Positions 7,968 to 16,715 of a DNA stretch of 64,000 nucleotides are shown piece by piece. The notes under the pieces were generated by a model. It was not told where the DNA came from and did no database searches. It was given only the letters and a program-made list of their open reading frames with translations. The stretch's first letter is position 1, and every line of letters begins with the position of its first letter. This DNA is from Aureimonas sp. AU20 (lineage in GTDB: Bacteria > Pseudomonadota > Alphaproteobacteria > Rhizobiales > Rhizobiaceae), in the NCBI RefSeq assembly GCF_001442755.1, contig NZ_CP006368.1, forward strand, positions 186,001 to 250,000, read 5' to 3'. Position numbers and translations under genes: made by a program.

Positions 7968-9545
7968 ATGCGGCTGTGTCTCCATCACCTGATCGAGGAA
8001 TCGGCGGCCCGGGACGGCGCGGCGCCGGCGCTCGTCTATAGGACCCGGACCCTGTCCTATGCCGAACTCTGGCAGCAGGCGCGGGGCTTCGGCGCTGCGC
8101 TCGGCGCGCTCGGTCTGGAGCGGAGCGAGCGCGTCGCGATCTATCTGGAGAAGCGGATCGAGACCGTCGTCGCGATTTTCGGCGCCTCGGTCGCCGGCGC
8201 CGTCTTCGTGCCGGTCAATCCGCTGCTGCGGCCGGCGCAGGTCGGCCACATCCTCGCCGATTGCGACGTGCGCGTTCTCGTCACCTCGCCTGACCGTCTC
8301 GCCCAGCTGCGCGAGGCGCTGGGTGACTGTCCCGCGTTGGACCATGTGATCCTCGTGGACGAGGAGGCGGGCGACGGCGCGGCCGCCCGGCATGTGCCCT
8401 ATGCGCTCCATGGCTGGGGCGAGTTCGGTCCCCGGGGAGACGCGGCGTTCCAGGCGCCCGCCCGCATCGATCTCGACATGGCGGCGATCCTCTACACCTC
8501 GGGCAGCACGGGAAAGCCCAAGGGCGTGGTTCTCAGCCACCGCAACCTTCTCGTCGGGGCCGAGAGCGTCAGCCATTATCTCGGCAACACGAAGGACGAC
8601 GTCATCCTGTCGGTGCTGCCTTTGAGCTTCGACGCGGGTCTCAGCCAGTTGACCACCGGTTTCAGCGCCGGGGCGCTCGTCGTTCTCGCCAATTATCTTC
8701 TGCCCGGCGACGTCGTGAAACTCTGCGCCCGGCACGGCGTCACGGGCCTGACCTGCGTGCCCCCGCTCTGGGCGCAACTGGCCGCGCAGCGCTGGCCGGA
8801 GGAGGCGAGCGGCCGCCTTCGCTACTTCGCCAACACGGGCGGGCGCATGCCGGGAGCCTTGCTCGCCCGGCTGCGAGGGCATTTTCCGAAGGCGCGGCCC
8901 TTTCTCATGTACGGGCTCACCGAAGCCTTCCGCTCGACCTATCTCGACCCGGCGGAGATCGACCGGCGGCCGGATTCGATCGGCAAGGCCATTCCCAATG
9001 CCGAGATCCTGGTGCTGCGCCCCGACGGCTCGCCCTGCGAGGCGGGCGAGGAGGGCGAGCTGGTCCATCGCGGCGCGCTGGTGACGCTGGGCTATTGGAA
9101 CGACCCCGTGCGCACCGACGAGCGCTTCCGGCCCTTGGGGGGCCAGCCTTCTGGGCTCCACGCCGAGCGGGCGGTGTTTTCCGGTGATGTCGTGCGCGCC
9201 GACGCGGATGGGTTCCTTTACTTCGTCGGCCGGCGCGACGAGATGATCAAGACCTCGGGCTACCGCGTCAGTCCGACCGAGATCGAGGAGGTGGCCTATG
9301 CCACCGGGCTGGTGCGCGAGGCCGCCGCCTTCGGCGTGGAGGACGAGGAGCGGGGCCAGCGCGTCGTGCTGGTGGCAAGCCCCACGGACGCGGGGCCGCT
9401 GGACGAGGCGGCGCTGCTGGTGGCGATGAGGCCGCATCTGCCCCATTACATGCTGCCCTCGCGGGTGATCGCGCGCGACGGGCTACCGATCTCGCCCAAC
9501 GGTAAGTTCGACCGCGCGCAGCTGCGCATGGAGCTGGCGCCATGA
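7968..9545 (+). CDS. AMP-forming acyl-CoA/acyl-ACP ligase, exosortase-A-associated type
   Basis: Adenylate-forming enzyme of 525 residues. The ATG at 7968 is preferred over the in-frame GTG at 7956 because AGAAGG (7951-7956) is correctly placed for it. The P-loop-like motif LYTSGSTGKPKG lies near residue 175, the hinge GRRDEMIKTSGYRVSPTEIE near 425, and the C-terminal catalytic lysine in PNGKFDR near 513. The sequence and its coupling (ATGA overlap) to a PLP decarboxylase match the ligase/decarboxylase pair known from exosortase-A loci. It would activate a carboxylic or amino acid and load it on the ACP at 5847 or on CoA. Confidence 0.88.
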   Translation: MRLCLHHLIEESAARDGAAPALVYRTRTLSYAELWQQARGFGAALGALGLERSERVAIYLEKRIETVVAIFGASVAGAVFVPVNPLLRPAQVGHILADCDVRVLVTSPDRLAQLREALGDCPALDHVILVDEEAGDGAAARHVPYALHGWGEFGPRGDAAFQAPARIDLDMAAILYTSGSTGKPKGVVLSHRNLLVGAESVSHYLGNTKDDVILSVLPLSFDAGLSQLTTGFSAGALVVLANYLLPGDVVKLCARHGVTGLTCVPPLWAQLAAQRWPEEASGRLRYFANTGGRMPGALLARLRGHFPKARPFLMYGLTEAFRSTYLDPAEIDRRPDSIGKAIPNAEILVLRPDGSPCEAGEEGELVHRGALVTLGYWNDPVRTDERFRPLGGQPSGLHAERAVFSGDVVRADADGFLYFVGRRDEMIKTSGYRVSPTEIEEVAYATGLVREAAAFGVEDEERGQRVVLVASPTDAGPLDEAALLVAMRPHLPHYMLPSRVIARDGLPISPNGKFDRAQLRMELAP

Positions 9546-10768
9546 CGCTCCGCCCCGACAGGACGGGTTTCGACGAGGCGGACGGGCGCCTCGCTATCAG
9601 CGGAATGACGATCGACCGATTGGCCGAGCGGGTCGGGAGCACGCCCTTCTTCGCCTATGACCGGCGGTTCCTGACGGCCCGCGTCGGCCTGCTCCGTTCG
9701 ATCCTGCCGAGGGGCATTCATCTCAACTACGCCGTGAAGGCCAATCCGATGCCGGCGATCGTGCAGCATCTGGCCGGCCTGGTGGACGGGTTCGACGTCG
9801 CCTCCGCGCAGGAAATGCGCACCGCGCTCGACACGCCGATCGACGCCGCGCATGTCGGCTTTGCCGGCCCCGGCAAGACGGATGCCGAACTCTCCCAGGC
9901 GGTGGCCTCCGGCGTGACGATCGAACTGGAGTCCCGAACGGAATCCCTGCGCGTCGCAGCAGCCGGGGAAAGGCTCGGCCTGCGCCCCCGGGTCGCGATC
10001 CGCGTCAATCCGGACTTTCGGATCAAGGGGTCGGGCATGCGGATGGGAGGCGGGCCGCAGCCTTTCGGGGTGGATGCGGAGGGCGTTCCCGCGCTGATGG
10101 CGGATCTCGCCGGTCTCGATCTCGATCTTCTCGGCTTCCATGTCTTTGCCGGATCGCAGAACCTCCATGCCGAGATCCTGTGCGAGGCGCAGCGTCGCAC
10201 GGTCGATCTTCTGTTGGCGCTCGGCCAGCGGGCGAGGGTGCCGATCCGGTATCTCAATCTCGGCGGCGGCTTTGGCATTCCTTATTTCGAAGGGGATGCG
10301 CCGCTTGATCTGGACCCGATCGGCGCCAATCTGGCCGAGCTGATGGAACGGTTCATCCGGCCCGGGATGCCGGACGCTCGGGTGGTGATCGAACTCGGCC
10401 GCTATCTCATCGGCGAGGCCGGGATCTACGTGACCCGCATTCTCGATCGCAAGGCGTCGCGCGGGCGAACCTATCTGGTGGTCGACGGGGGCCTGCACCA
10501 TCAGCTCGCCGCGTCCGGCAATTTCGGCCAGGTGATCCGCCGCAACTATCCCATCGCCCTGGCGAACCGGATGGGCGATCCGGCGGAGGAAACGCTGAGC
10601 GTCGTCGGGTGCCTCTGCACGCCGCTCGATCTCCTGGGCGATCACGTGCCGCTGCCGCGCGCCGAGATCGGGGATCTCGTCGTCATCTTCCAGGCCGGCG
10701 CCTATGGCCCGACCGCGAGCCCCACGGGGTTTCTCGGCCATCCGCCCGCCGTCGAAGTGCTTGTCTGA
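9542..10768 (+). CDS. PLP-dependent decarboxylase, exosortase-A-associated type
   Basis: Fold-type III decarboxylase (DapDC/LysA/ODC superfamily), 408 residues, whose ATG overlaps the ligase stop by four bases. The PLP lysine is Lys66 in YAVKANP, the phosphate-binding glycine loop is GGGFG at about 241-245, and the catalytic cysteine is in CTPLDLL (Cys359). It would decarboxylate an amino acid or an aminoacyl group made by the ligase. With the ACP, ligase and GNAT it forms a compact modification pathway. Substrate is unknown; lysine or diaminopimelate activity cannot be excluded, but the context argues against housekeeping lysine synthesis. Confidence 0.88.
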   Translation: MTLRPDRTGFDEADGRLAISGMTIDRLAERVGSTPFFAYDRRFLTARVGLLRSILPRGIHLNYAVKANPMPAIVQHLAGLVDGFDVASAQEMRTALDTPIDAAHVGFAGPGKTDAELSQAVASGVTIELESRTESLRVAAAGERLGLRPRVAIRVNPDFRIKGSGMRMGGGPQPFGVDAEGVPALMADLAGLDLDLLGFHVFAGSQNLHAEILCEAQRRTVDLLLALGQRARVPIRYLNLGGGFGIPYFEGDAPLDLDPIGANLAELMERFIRPGMPDARVVIELGRYLIGEAGIYVTRILDRKASRGRTYLVVDGGLHHQLAASGNFGQVIRRNYPIALANRMGDPAEETLSVVGCLCTPLDLLGDHVPLPRAEIGDLVVIFQAGAYGPTASPTGFLGHPPAVEVLV

Positions 10769-10792
10769 AACTCCATCGAGGAGGAAACACCG

Positions 10793-11713
10793 ATGCCAGG
10801 TTCGTCACCAATCAGCCAGAAGGCCGGCGGCTGTTTCACTGGTCGATGGATCGTCGCCCTCGCCGGCCTGTGCGCGGTCTGCGCGCCCGCGCAAGCGCAG
10901 GGAAACGGTCCAAAACCCTTCCCCAACGCCGCCACGGCGGGCGTGCCGCCGGGCTGGCAGCCCAGGGACATCCGCGAGGGCGACGTGGTCGTCAGCCAGC
11001 CGGGCGCGGTGGTGGAGGATCTTCGCATCGTGGACGGCAATCTCCTGGTCGACGCCGAAAATGTCACTGTGCGGCGGGTGGAGCTTCTGGGCGGGCGCAT
11101 CGTCAACGACCCCGCCAGCGCCTGCCGAAACGGGCTCACCATCGAGGACACGTCGATCCTTCCCTCGCCCGACAAGGGGAAGGCGAGCGAATATCCCGCG
11201 ATCACCACCGGCGGCTACACTTCGCGCCGGGTGAGGATCGACGGTGTGGCGGAAGGGTTTCGCGTTGGGGGCGTCAGCCATGGCTGCGGGCCGGTGACGA
11301 TCGAGGACAGTTTCGTGCGCGTCGTCTCGCCCGAGCCCTGCGGCGATTGGCACGGCGACGGCATCCAGGGCTATGACGGCCCGCCCCTGACGGTGCGCAA
11401 CGTGACGCTGCACCTCGACGAGCGCCCCGGCTGCGGCGGCACCGCGCCCTTCTTCTATCCCGACAAACAGGGCAACACGTCCGCCCGGATCGACGGCCTG
11501 CTCGTCCAAGGCGGCGGCTACCTGTTTCGCCTCGGCGTGCCCGCATCGGTGCGGGGCCTCAGCATCGTGGCGCAGTCCTGGGGCTATGGGCCGATCGACG
11601 TCAAATGCTCGGCGGTCGGGACCTGGGAGGCTGAGATCGTGACGGCCGATGCCGACTACCAGCCCAAGGCCATCCTGCGCTGGCAGCGCTGCGACACGGA
11701 AGCGGGCAATTGA
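10793..11713 (+). CDS. Secreted right-handed beta-helix protein
   Basis: Protein of 306 residues with a strong ribosome site (GAGGAGGAAA, 10778-10787) and a signal peptide of about 36 residues cleaved near APAQA-QG. The mature part has repeating short strands (VVEDLRIVDGNLLVDAENVT, VTVRRVELLGGRI, VTIEDSFVRVV, LTVRNVTLHL), typical of parallel beta-helix lyases and polysaccharide-binding proteins. Conserved HGDGIQGYDG suggests a sugar-binding or catalytic groove. It ends the decarboxylase operon and may process or bind the exported polymer in the periplasm. No specific lyase family is recognised. Confidence 0.7.
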   Translation: MPGSSPISQKAGGCFTGRWIVALAGLCAVCAPAQAQGNGPKPFPNAATAGVPPGWQPRDIREGDVVVSQPGAVVEDLRIVDGNLLVDAENVTVRRVELLGGRIVNDPASACRNGLTIEDTSILPSPDKGKASEYPAITTGGYTSRRVRIDGVAEGFRVGGVSHGCGPVTIEDSFVRVVSPEPCGDWHGDGIQGYDGPPLTVRNVTLHLDERPGCGGTAPFFYPDKQGNTSARIDGLLVQGGGYLFRLGVPASVRGLSIVAQSWGYGPIDVKCSAVGTWEAEIVTADADYQPKAILRWQRCDTEAGN

Positions 11714-12772
11714 TCAGGCCGGATGGGTCCCGGCCGCAGCCTTTCCCCGCGCGGAGGGCTTGCCCCGTGCGGAGGAAAGCGCGCCCTGCAACAGGCGCCA
11801 GCCGCGCGGGCCCGCCAGCCGCTTGGCCCCGAGCTTCAGCCAGGGCAGCGAGGTCCGCAGGCGCGGGTCGAGCGTGGCGGCGAAGCTCGACAGGGCCCAC
11901 GAGGCGGAAAGATCGCCCGTGTTGAAGACCGAGCTCGCCCTTGTGACGGCGACCCTGGCGAGGTCGCGGTAGAGATGGGCGCGCCAGCCTTCCGGGTTCG
12001 CCAGAGCGTCGGCCTGCCGTTCCACGAACAGGTCGATCGCGAGCTTTCGCTGCTGGAGATCGGGCAGTCCGCCCGCCGTGTCGTAGCCCTGCGACATGTT
12101 GCGGTCGTGGCGGCGATAGACGCCTTGCGTCTCGTCCGTGAAGCCCACCGACCCATGGACGGCCAGTCGAAACCACATTTCCATGTCGCCGCTATGCGGC
12201 AGTTCGGGGAGATAGCCGCCGAGCCGCTTCTGCAGCGTGGTGCGGACCACGGCCGTCGGCGTCGGAACGATATTGGTCGCCCCGCAGCGCCGGATGAAGG
12301 TCTCTCCGCCGAACACCTGAGGCCCGCTGGGCGCTCCGCCGCCGAGCGGGCGCACCAGCTTGAGCGAGCCGTCCTCGAACAGCGAAAGGCAATTGCCGAA
12401 GCTGAAGCCGACCTCGGGACGGCGATCCATAAGCTGTGTGGAAAAGCGAAGCGTGTCCGGCACCAGCGCGTCGTCGGCCGACAGAAGCAGGAGGTAATCC
12501 GCCTCTGCCCATTCGATCCCTTCGTTGTAGGTCGCGATCGCGCCCTTGTTGGTGGCGTGGCGCACAAAGGTGACCGCCGCGTGCCGGCGCGCCAGCTCGG
12601 CGCCGACCTCCGCCGAACCGTCGGGCGAGGCATCGTCGATCACGATCGCGCGCGTCGCGACGCCCGCCTGCGCCAGGATGCTGCCCACGCACTCCTCCAG
12701 AAAGTGGCCGTAGCGGTAGCAGGGCACGATCACGTCGACCGATGCCGTCCTAGCGGGGTCAAGGAATGCCAT
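11714..12772 (-). CDS. Family 2 glycosyltransferase
   Basis: GT-A fold glycosyltransferase of 352 residues, start ATG 12770-12772; the open frame continues upstream to 12880 but the catalytic domain begins right after this methionine (VDVIVPCYRYGHFLEE). Nucleotide-binding acidic residues are in VIDDASPDGS (about 40-50) and the DXD-like SADD follows LLLL. The distal ELPHSGDMEMWFRLA is the acceptor-site region, and YRRHDRNMSQGY is typical of the family. It converges with the beta-helix gene (stop codons adjacent) and is divergent from the GT gene at 12988. Sugar specificity cannot be read. Confidence 0.9.
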   Translation of the reverse strand: MAFLDPARTASVDVIVPCYRYGHFLEECVGSILAQAGVATRAIVIDDASPDGSAEVGAELARRHAAVTFVRHATNKGAIATYNEGIEWAEADYLLLLSADDALVPDTLRFSTQLMDRRPEVGFSFGNCLSLFEDGSLKLVRPLGGGAPSGPQVFGGETFIRRCGATNIVPTPTAVVRTTLQKRLGGYLPELPHSGDMEMWFRLAVHGSVGFTDETQGVYRRHDRNMSQGYDTAGGLPDLQQRKLAIDLFVERQADALANPEGWRAHLYRDLARVAVTRASSVFNTGDLSASWALSSFAATLDPRLRTSLPWLKLGAKRLAGPRGWRLLQGALSSARGKPSARGKAAAGTHPA

Positions 12773-12987
12773 GGCGAAAATCCCACGCGTGTTGAGCCTG
12801 TCGCGGGTCTGGCGCTTGCAGGTCGTGCCGGCGACAGGTTGTTTTATAGTAACCGTTGGTTGCGCGAGGGCGAGTGGCAAATAGGGGGATGCAGGATGCA
12901 GCCTGATACTGAAGACTTAAGGCCCGTCTCCCTCTTTCGTCGGACTGGGCAGACACGAAAGTGGGCCGCGAAAGGCGGTGGCGAGCC

Positions 12988-13767
12988 ATGAGTTACTGCG
13001 CGCTCATCCGCACCTTCAATTCGGCCGGGACGCTTCCCGAGACCTTGGCCTCGCTGAGCCGGCAGAGCGTGCCGCCCCTGCGGCACGTCTTCGTGGATTC
13101 GGGCTCGAGCGACGGCACCCCGGCGCTCTTCCCGCCGGGGTCGGTGTCGCATCGCTATATCGGCGCGGCGTTCAACTATTCCGAGGCGCTGAACCAGGGG
13201 ATCGGTTTCGTCGACACGCCCTATGTCCTCGTCGTCAGTTCGCACACCTCGCTCGCCAACGAGCAGGCGATCGGCTTCGCGCTCGATCTCCTGGCGCGGG
13301 ACGATCGGCTCGGAGCGGCCTATTTCCTGCTTGGCCCCCCCGGTCCCTTCTCGTACGAGCGCGTGGACGGCGAGAGTTTCCATGGTTTCAACGGCGTCTG
13401 GAACACCTGCGCCCTCTATCGCACGGCGCTCTTGAAGCGGCGCGGATTTCGCCCCGAGGTCTTTTCGGCCGAGGATCAGGAATGGTCGCGCTGGCTGTTC
13501 GAGACGGAAGGACTGGGCATCGCGCGCATATCCGGAGGCGGCATGATCTATGACAGCCCCTTGCGCTATCCCTTAAGCAAATGGCTGCGCGAATATCTCG
13601 CCGTGGCAATGTACGCCAAGCCGTCGCTCCTCGGCTGGCGCGCGATCGCGCGGGTTGCGGGCCGGGTGGTCAAGCCGCGCACGACCGTGAGGGCGCGATG
13701 GTTCAACGCCGTCCTGTTCGCCTATTTCGTGCTTCACCGTCTTCGCGGGTCACGCCGTCGGGCTTGA
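12988..13767 (+). CDS. Family 2 glycosyltransferase
   Basis: Short GT-A enzyme of 259 residues; ATG 12988 is preferred to the in-frame GTG at 12961. It starts CALIRTFNSAGTLPETLASL, with the nucleotide-binding segment HVFVDSGSSDGT and an acceptor-site SAEDQEWSRWL near residue 165. The C-terminal third carries a moderately hydrophobic segment (WFNAVLFAYFVLH). Its 3' end overlaps the convergent WsaF-like gene by 18 bases. It resembles rhamnosyltransferase-type GT2 enzymes but specificity is not evident. Confidence 0.87.
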   Translation: MSYCALIRTFNSAGTLPETLASLSRQSVPPLRHVFVDSGSSDGTPALFPPGSVSHRYIGAAFNYSEALNQGIGFVDTPYVLVVSSHTSLANEQAIGFALDLLARDDRLGAAYFLLGPPGPFSYERVDGESFHGFNGVWNTCALYRTALLKRRGFRPEVFSAEDQEWSRWLFETEGLGIARISGGGMIYDSPLRYPLSKWLREYLAVAMYAKPSLLGWRAIARVAGRVVKPRTTVRARWFNAVLFAYFVLHRLRGSRRRA

Positions 13768-14994
13768 GACCTGGGAGGCGGCAAGCGAGCGGCGGATGAT
13801 CGCGTCCACCCTCGCGCCGGCATCGCTCCAGGTCAGACCCTCGACGCTCGCCGCCGCCTGCCGGGAAAGAGACGCGAAGTCGGGCGCAGAGACCACGGCC
13901 TCAAGTTCCGCCGCCAGTTCGTGCGGCGAAGGGGGCGCATAGCGAATATGCGGATTGCCCAGCACCATCCGGTTGTGGAGCGCGTCGTTCATCACGGGAA
14001 TGCAGCCCGCCGCGAGCATTTCGAGCGGAACCAGCGAGACATTGGTCAGGGATAGGCTGAGTCCGGCGAAACACTGGTTGTAGATCGCGTTCAGCGCGTC
14101 TGGCGTGACCAGCCCGTGGTCCACGAACGGGAAGGGAAGGCGGCCGATCGTATCGCCATAGAGGTGGATGGTGATGTCGGGCCGGCGCCGGGCGAAGAGT
14201 TCCAGTGCCATGAGGCCGAGTTCGAAGCCCCGGCGCGTCGCGTTCGGCCGGGCATAGAAGGCGATGCCGGAGCGCGCCCTGTCGCCGATCCGCCTGTAGC
14301 GGGCGGTGTCGCAACTGAAGTCGAAATGATCGGCCTCCATCCCGTAGTCGCCGCGCAGCCGCTCCGCCAGCCAGCGCCCGGCCGTGATGGCGTGGAAGGG
14401 CATGCGATAGGTGTTCTCCGCCAGGATGCTGTCGCTGCTGGTCGCGTGGAACATCGGCTCGAAATCCTGGACGAGATAGAACCGCTTGCCGGCCGAGCGC
14501 GCGTTGAAGACGGGATAGGCGGTGGACCAGGTCGTGGCGACGATCCCGTGCGCATCCGCCATGCCCTCTTCCACCGGCGCGACGAGGCCGGCAAACCCAT
14601 AGGCGTCGTGAACGATCTCCTCGTAGTATCGATGGTCGCCGCGATAGGGATCGTAGAAATAGACCCGGTTCCGGTAGCCGTTGGCCTCGAGATGGCGGAT
14701 CAGGCGAAACAGCGTCGTGTGGCCGCCCGACCCCCTGGAGGGCGGCGACATCACCCAGTTGAGAGCGACGGGTTCGCCCTCCCGTAGCGGAGGCATGGAG
14801 ACCCGTCGCGGATGGTGAAGATCGGCGGCCACGACATCGGCGGGGCGCACGGGCGACACGGCGATCTTCGGCCGGATGCGGTCGGCCAGCGTCGTGCGGA
14901 CCCGGTCCGCGACCCAATAGGGCCCCTCCTGCCGCCAAGTGGAACGGACCTGCCGCGCCCGGCGCATGATCTCCCCCTGCCAATGGCTGTTCAT
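13750..14994 (-). CDS. WsaF-like glycosyltransferase
   Basis: Retaining GT-B-type enzyme of 414 residues starting at ATG 14992-14994, with GAAAGG upstream on the coding strand. The open frame runs on to 15627 but that extension has low-complexity shadow character. Sequence features include NWVMSPPSRGSGGHTTLFRL, the long FYLVQDFEPMFH segment and the C-terminal nucleotide-binding region NQCFAGLSLSLTNVSLVPLE plus MLAAGCIPVMND. This pattern is that of the rhamnan-synthesising WsaF family. It is divergent from the polymerase gene at 15221. Confidence 0.85.
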   Translation of the reverse strand: MNSHWQGEIMRRARQVRSTWRQEGPYWVADRVRTTLADRIRPKIAVSPVRPADVVAADLHHPRRVSMPPLREGEPVALNWVMSPPSRGSGGHTTLFRLIRHLEANGYRNRVYFYDPYRGDHRYYEEIVHDAYGFAGLVAPVEEGMADAHGIVATTWSTAYPVFNARSAGKRFYLVQDFEPMFHATSSDSILAENTYRMPFHAITAGRWLAERLRGDYGMEADHFDFSCDTARYRRIGDRARSGIAFYARPNATRRGFELGLMALELFARRRPDITIHLYGDTIGRLPFPFVDHGLVTPDALNAIYNQCFAGLSLSLTNVSLVPLEMLAAGCIPVMNDALHNRMVLGNPHIRYAPPSPHELAAELEAVVSAPDFASLSRQAAASVEGLTWSDAGARVDAIIRRSLAASQVSSPTA

Positions 14995-15220
14995 CTTACG
15001 CCTTTCGAATAGAGGGACCTTGGTAACGGTGCGAAACCTCCGTCTTTGAGCGAAGCTTTCGTGGAGATGATCAGTCGAAGTAACGCTTAATGCTGGCCGG
15101 CCTGCCGTGTTGTTGCATTGATTTGGGCCCCGCGAACGCGGACTCTGCTGCCCGAGCAGTGTGGATGCTTTGGCAGGCCGCGCAAGTTCTCCCAAAGGCG
15201 AGGGGGCTGCGAGATCGCGA

Positions 15221-16672
15221 ATGTCGGTGGACGCGCCAACGTATGAAGACCTCGATCGCGCCCGACTTCGACGTCGGCGCCCGCCGGGCCACGGCGCCCG
15301 CGCGCCCGAGCGCGCCGTCCGGCCGCCGCGCGGGCGCGGGCGGGTCGCGCCCCAGCCTCTGGAAGCGCGGCGCTCGCTCGCCTGGCCGGTGGTTCTTTTC
15401 CTCGTTTCGCTGACGATCCCTTGGATGATTCTGATCGGGCCGCTGGCCATGTCGATCCCGAGGGCGATCCTCGTCGTCCTCGTCGGGCCCTGCTTCCTGC
15501 GCTGGGTCCGAGGCCGGGCCGGGCCGATCCGGGCCGCCGATCTCTGCCTTCTCGCCTTCTGGGCCTGGTGCGCGCTGAGCCTTGCCGTGGTCCACGGGCC
15601 GGGCTTCGCCGTCCAGCCCAGCGGCATCCTCTTCGTGGAGACGATGGGCGCCTTTCTTCTGGCGCGCTGTTACATTCGCGATGCCGACGACTTCCTCGCG
15701 CTGGCGCGGCTTCTGTTTCGGATCGTCGCCTTTCTCATGCCCTTCGCGCTTTTCGAGGCGTTGACGGACCGCGACATTCTCCTCCAGTTCTTCGCCTCAA
15801 TCCTCCCCTCCTACGCCGATGCGGGGGGCGACATGCGAGCCGGGCTCTACCGCGTTCAGACGGTCTTCGAGCACCCGATCCTGTTCGGTATCTGCACCGG
15901 CAGCGCGCTGGCGCTGACGCATCTCGTGCTGGGGCGGGGCCTCTCCGGCGTCTCGCGCTGGTGGCGCTCGATCGTGGTAGGGGGGACGGCATTCCTGTCG
16001 CTTTCCTCCGCGCCGATGGCGGCGCTTCTGGCGCAGGTCTTCCTGATGGTCTGGGGCTGGAGCCTGCGACGAAACCCGGCGCGCTGGAAGCTCCTCTGGG
16101 CTTTGGTCGCCGCGTCCTATCTCGTGGTCGCGGTCGGCTCCAACCAGACCCCGGTCCAGTTCTACATCTCGCGCTTCACCTTCGACCCGCACACGGGCTG
16201 GCACCGCCTCCTGATCTGGCAGTACGGCTCGGCCTCGGTTCTCCGGCATCCGCTCTTCGGGATCGGGTTCGGCGAATGGGTTCGCGAAAGCTGGATGTCA
16301 TCGAGCGTCGACATGTTCTGGCTGCTCAACGCGATGCGGCACGGGCTTCCCGCCGGGCTGCTGATGCTCGGCGCGTTCCTTTCGGCGGTGCTGAGGGTCG
16401 GCTGGCGCAAGGGCCTGGACGATCGGCTGGCTGCCTATCGCACGGCCTATGTCATCGTGATGACCGGCTTCTTTTTGGTGGGATGGACCGTCCATTTTTG
16501 GGGCGTGTCCTACCTCTGGTTCATGTTCCTCCTGGGCAGCGGCCTGTGGCTTCTGGATGCGTCGGCCGAGGCCTCGCAAGCCCCCTCGCCCCGCCGGAGG
16601 GCGCGGGGCGAAGCTTCGCCGGACCGGTCTCGCCTGCGGCGCGGATTTGAGGAAACGAGGCCGAACGGGTGA
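15221..16672 (+). CDS. Wzy-type O-antigen polymerase/ligase
   Basis: Polytopic inner-membrane protein of about 483 residues with roughly ten hydrophobic segments from residue 52 onward. The large periplasmic loop contains RFTFDPHTGWHRLLIWQYG and HPLFGIGFGEW, the Wzy_C/O-antigen-ligase signature (HP-GIGFG). It would polymerise undecaprenyl-linked repeats delivered by the Wzx flippase. Start ATG 15221 is the first methionine before the basic N-terminus; ribosome site is weak (GAGGGGG 14 bases upstream), so a later start is possible. The C-terminal tail is Arg/Ala-rich. Confidence 0.87.
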   Translation: MSVDAPTYEDLDRARLRRRRPPGHGARAPERAVRPPRGRGRVAPQPLEARRSLAWPVVLFLVSLTIPWMILIGPLAMSIPRAILVVLVGPCFLRWVRGRAGPIRAADLCLLAFWAWCALSLAVVHGPGFAVQPSGILFVETMGAFLLARCYIRDADDFLALARLLFRIVAFLMPFALFEALTDRDILLQFFASILPSYADAGGDMRAGLYRVQTVFEHPILFGICTGSALALTHLVLGRGLSGVSRWWRSIVVGGTAFLSLSSAPMAALLAQVFLMVWGWSLRRNPARWKLLWALVAASYLVVAVGSNQTPVQFYISRFTFDPHTGWHRLLIWQYGSASVLRHPLFGIGFGEWVRESWMSSSVDMFWLLNAMRHGLPAGLLMLGAFLSAVLRVGWRKGLDDRLAAYRTAYVIVMTGFFLVGWTVHFWGVSYLWFMFLLGSGLWLLDASAEASQAPSPRRRARGEASPDRSRLRRGFEETRPNG

Positions 16673-16715
16673 GGACACGACGAAATTTCGCGCCTCCATG
16701 CTTTCATAACTGCCT

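Noticed and set aside
7362..9446. Long minus-strand open frame of 694 codons opposite the ligase gene
   Set aside because: The plus strand encodes clear GNAT-like and AMP-ligase proteins with all motifs; the minus frame is His/Arg/Gly-rich without any family motif, as expected of an antisense shadow in GC-rich DNA.
5847..11713. Exosortase/PEP-CTERM system
   Set aside because: Two enzymes resemble exosortase-associated families, but no protein here has the exosortase membrane pattern and none ends in a PEP-CTERM tail, so a full system is not claimed.
14995..15627. 5' extension of the WsaF-like gene frame
   Set aside because: The extension is Arg/Pro-rich, has no domain, and runs antisense over the polymerase gene; GAAAGG before 14994 supports the shorter start.
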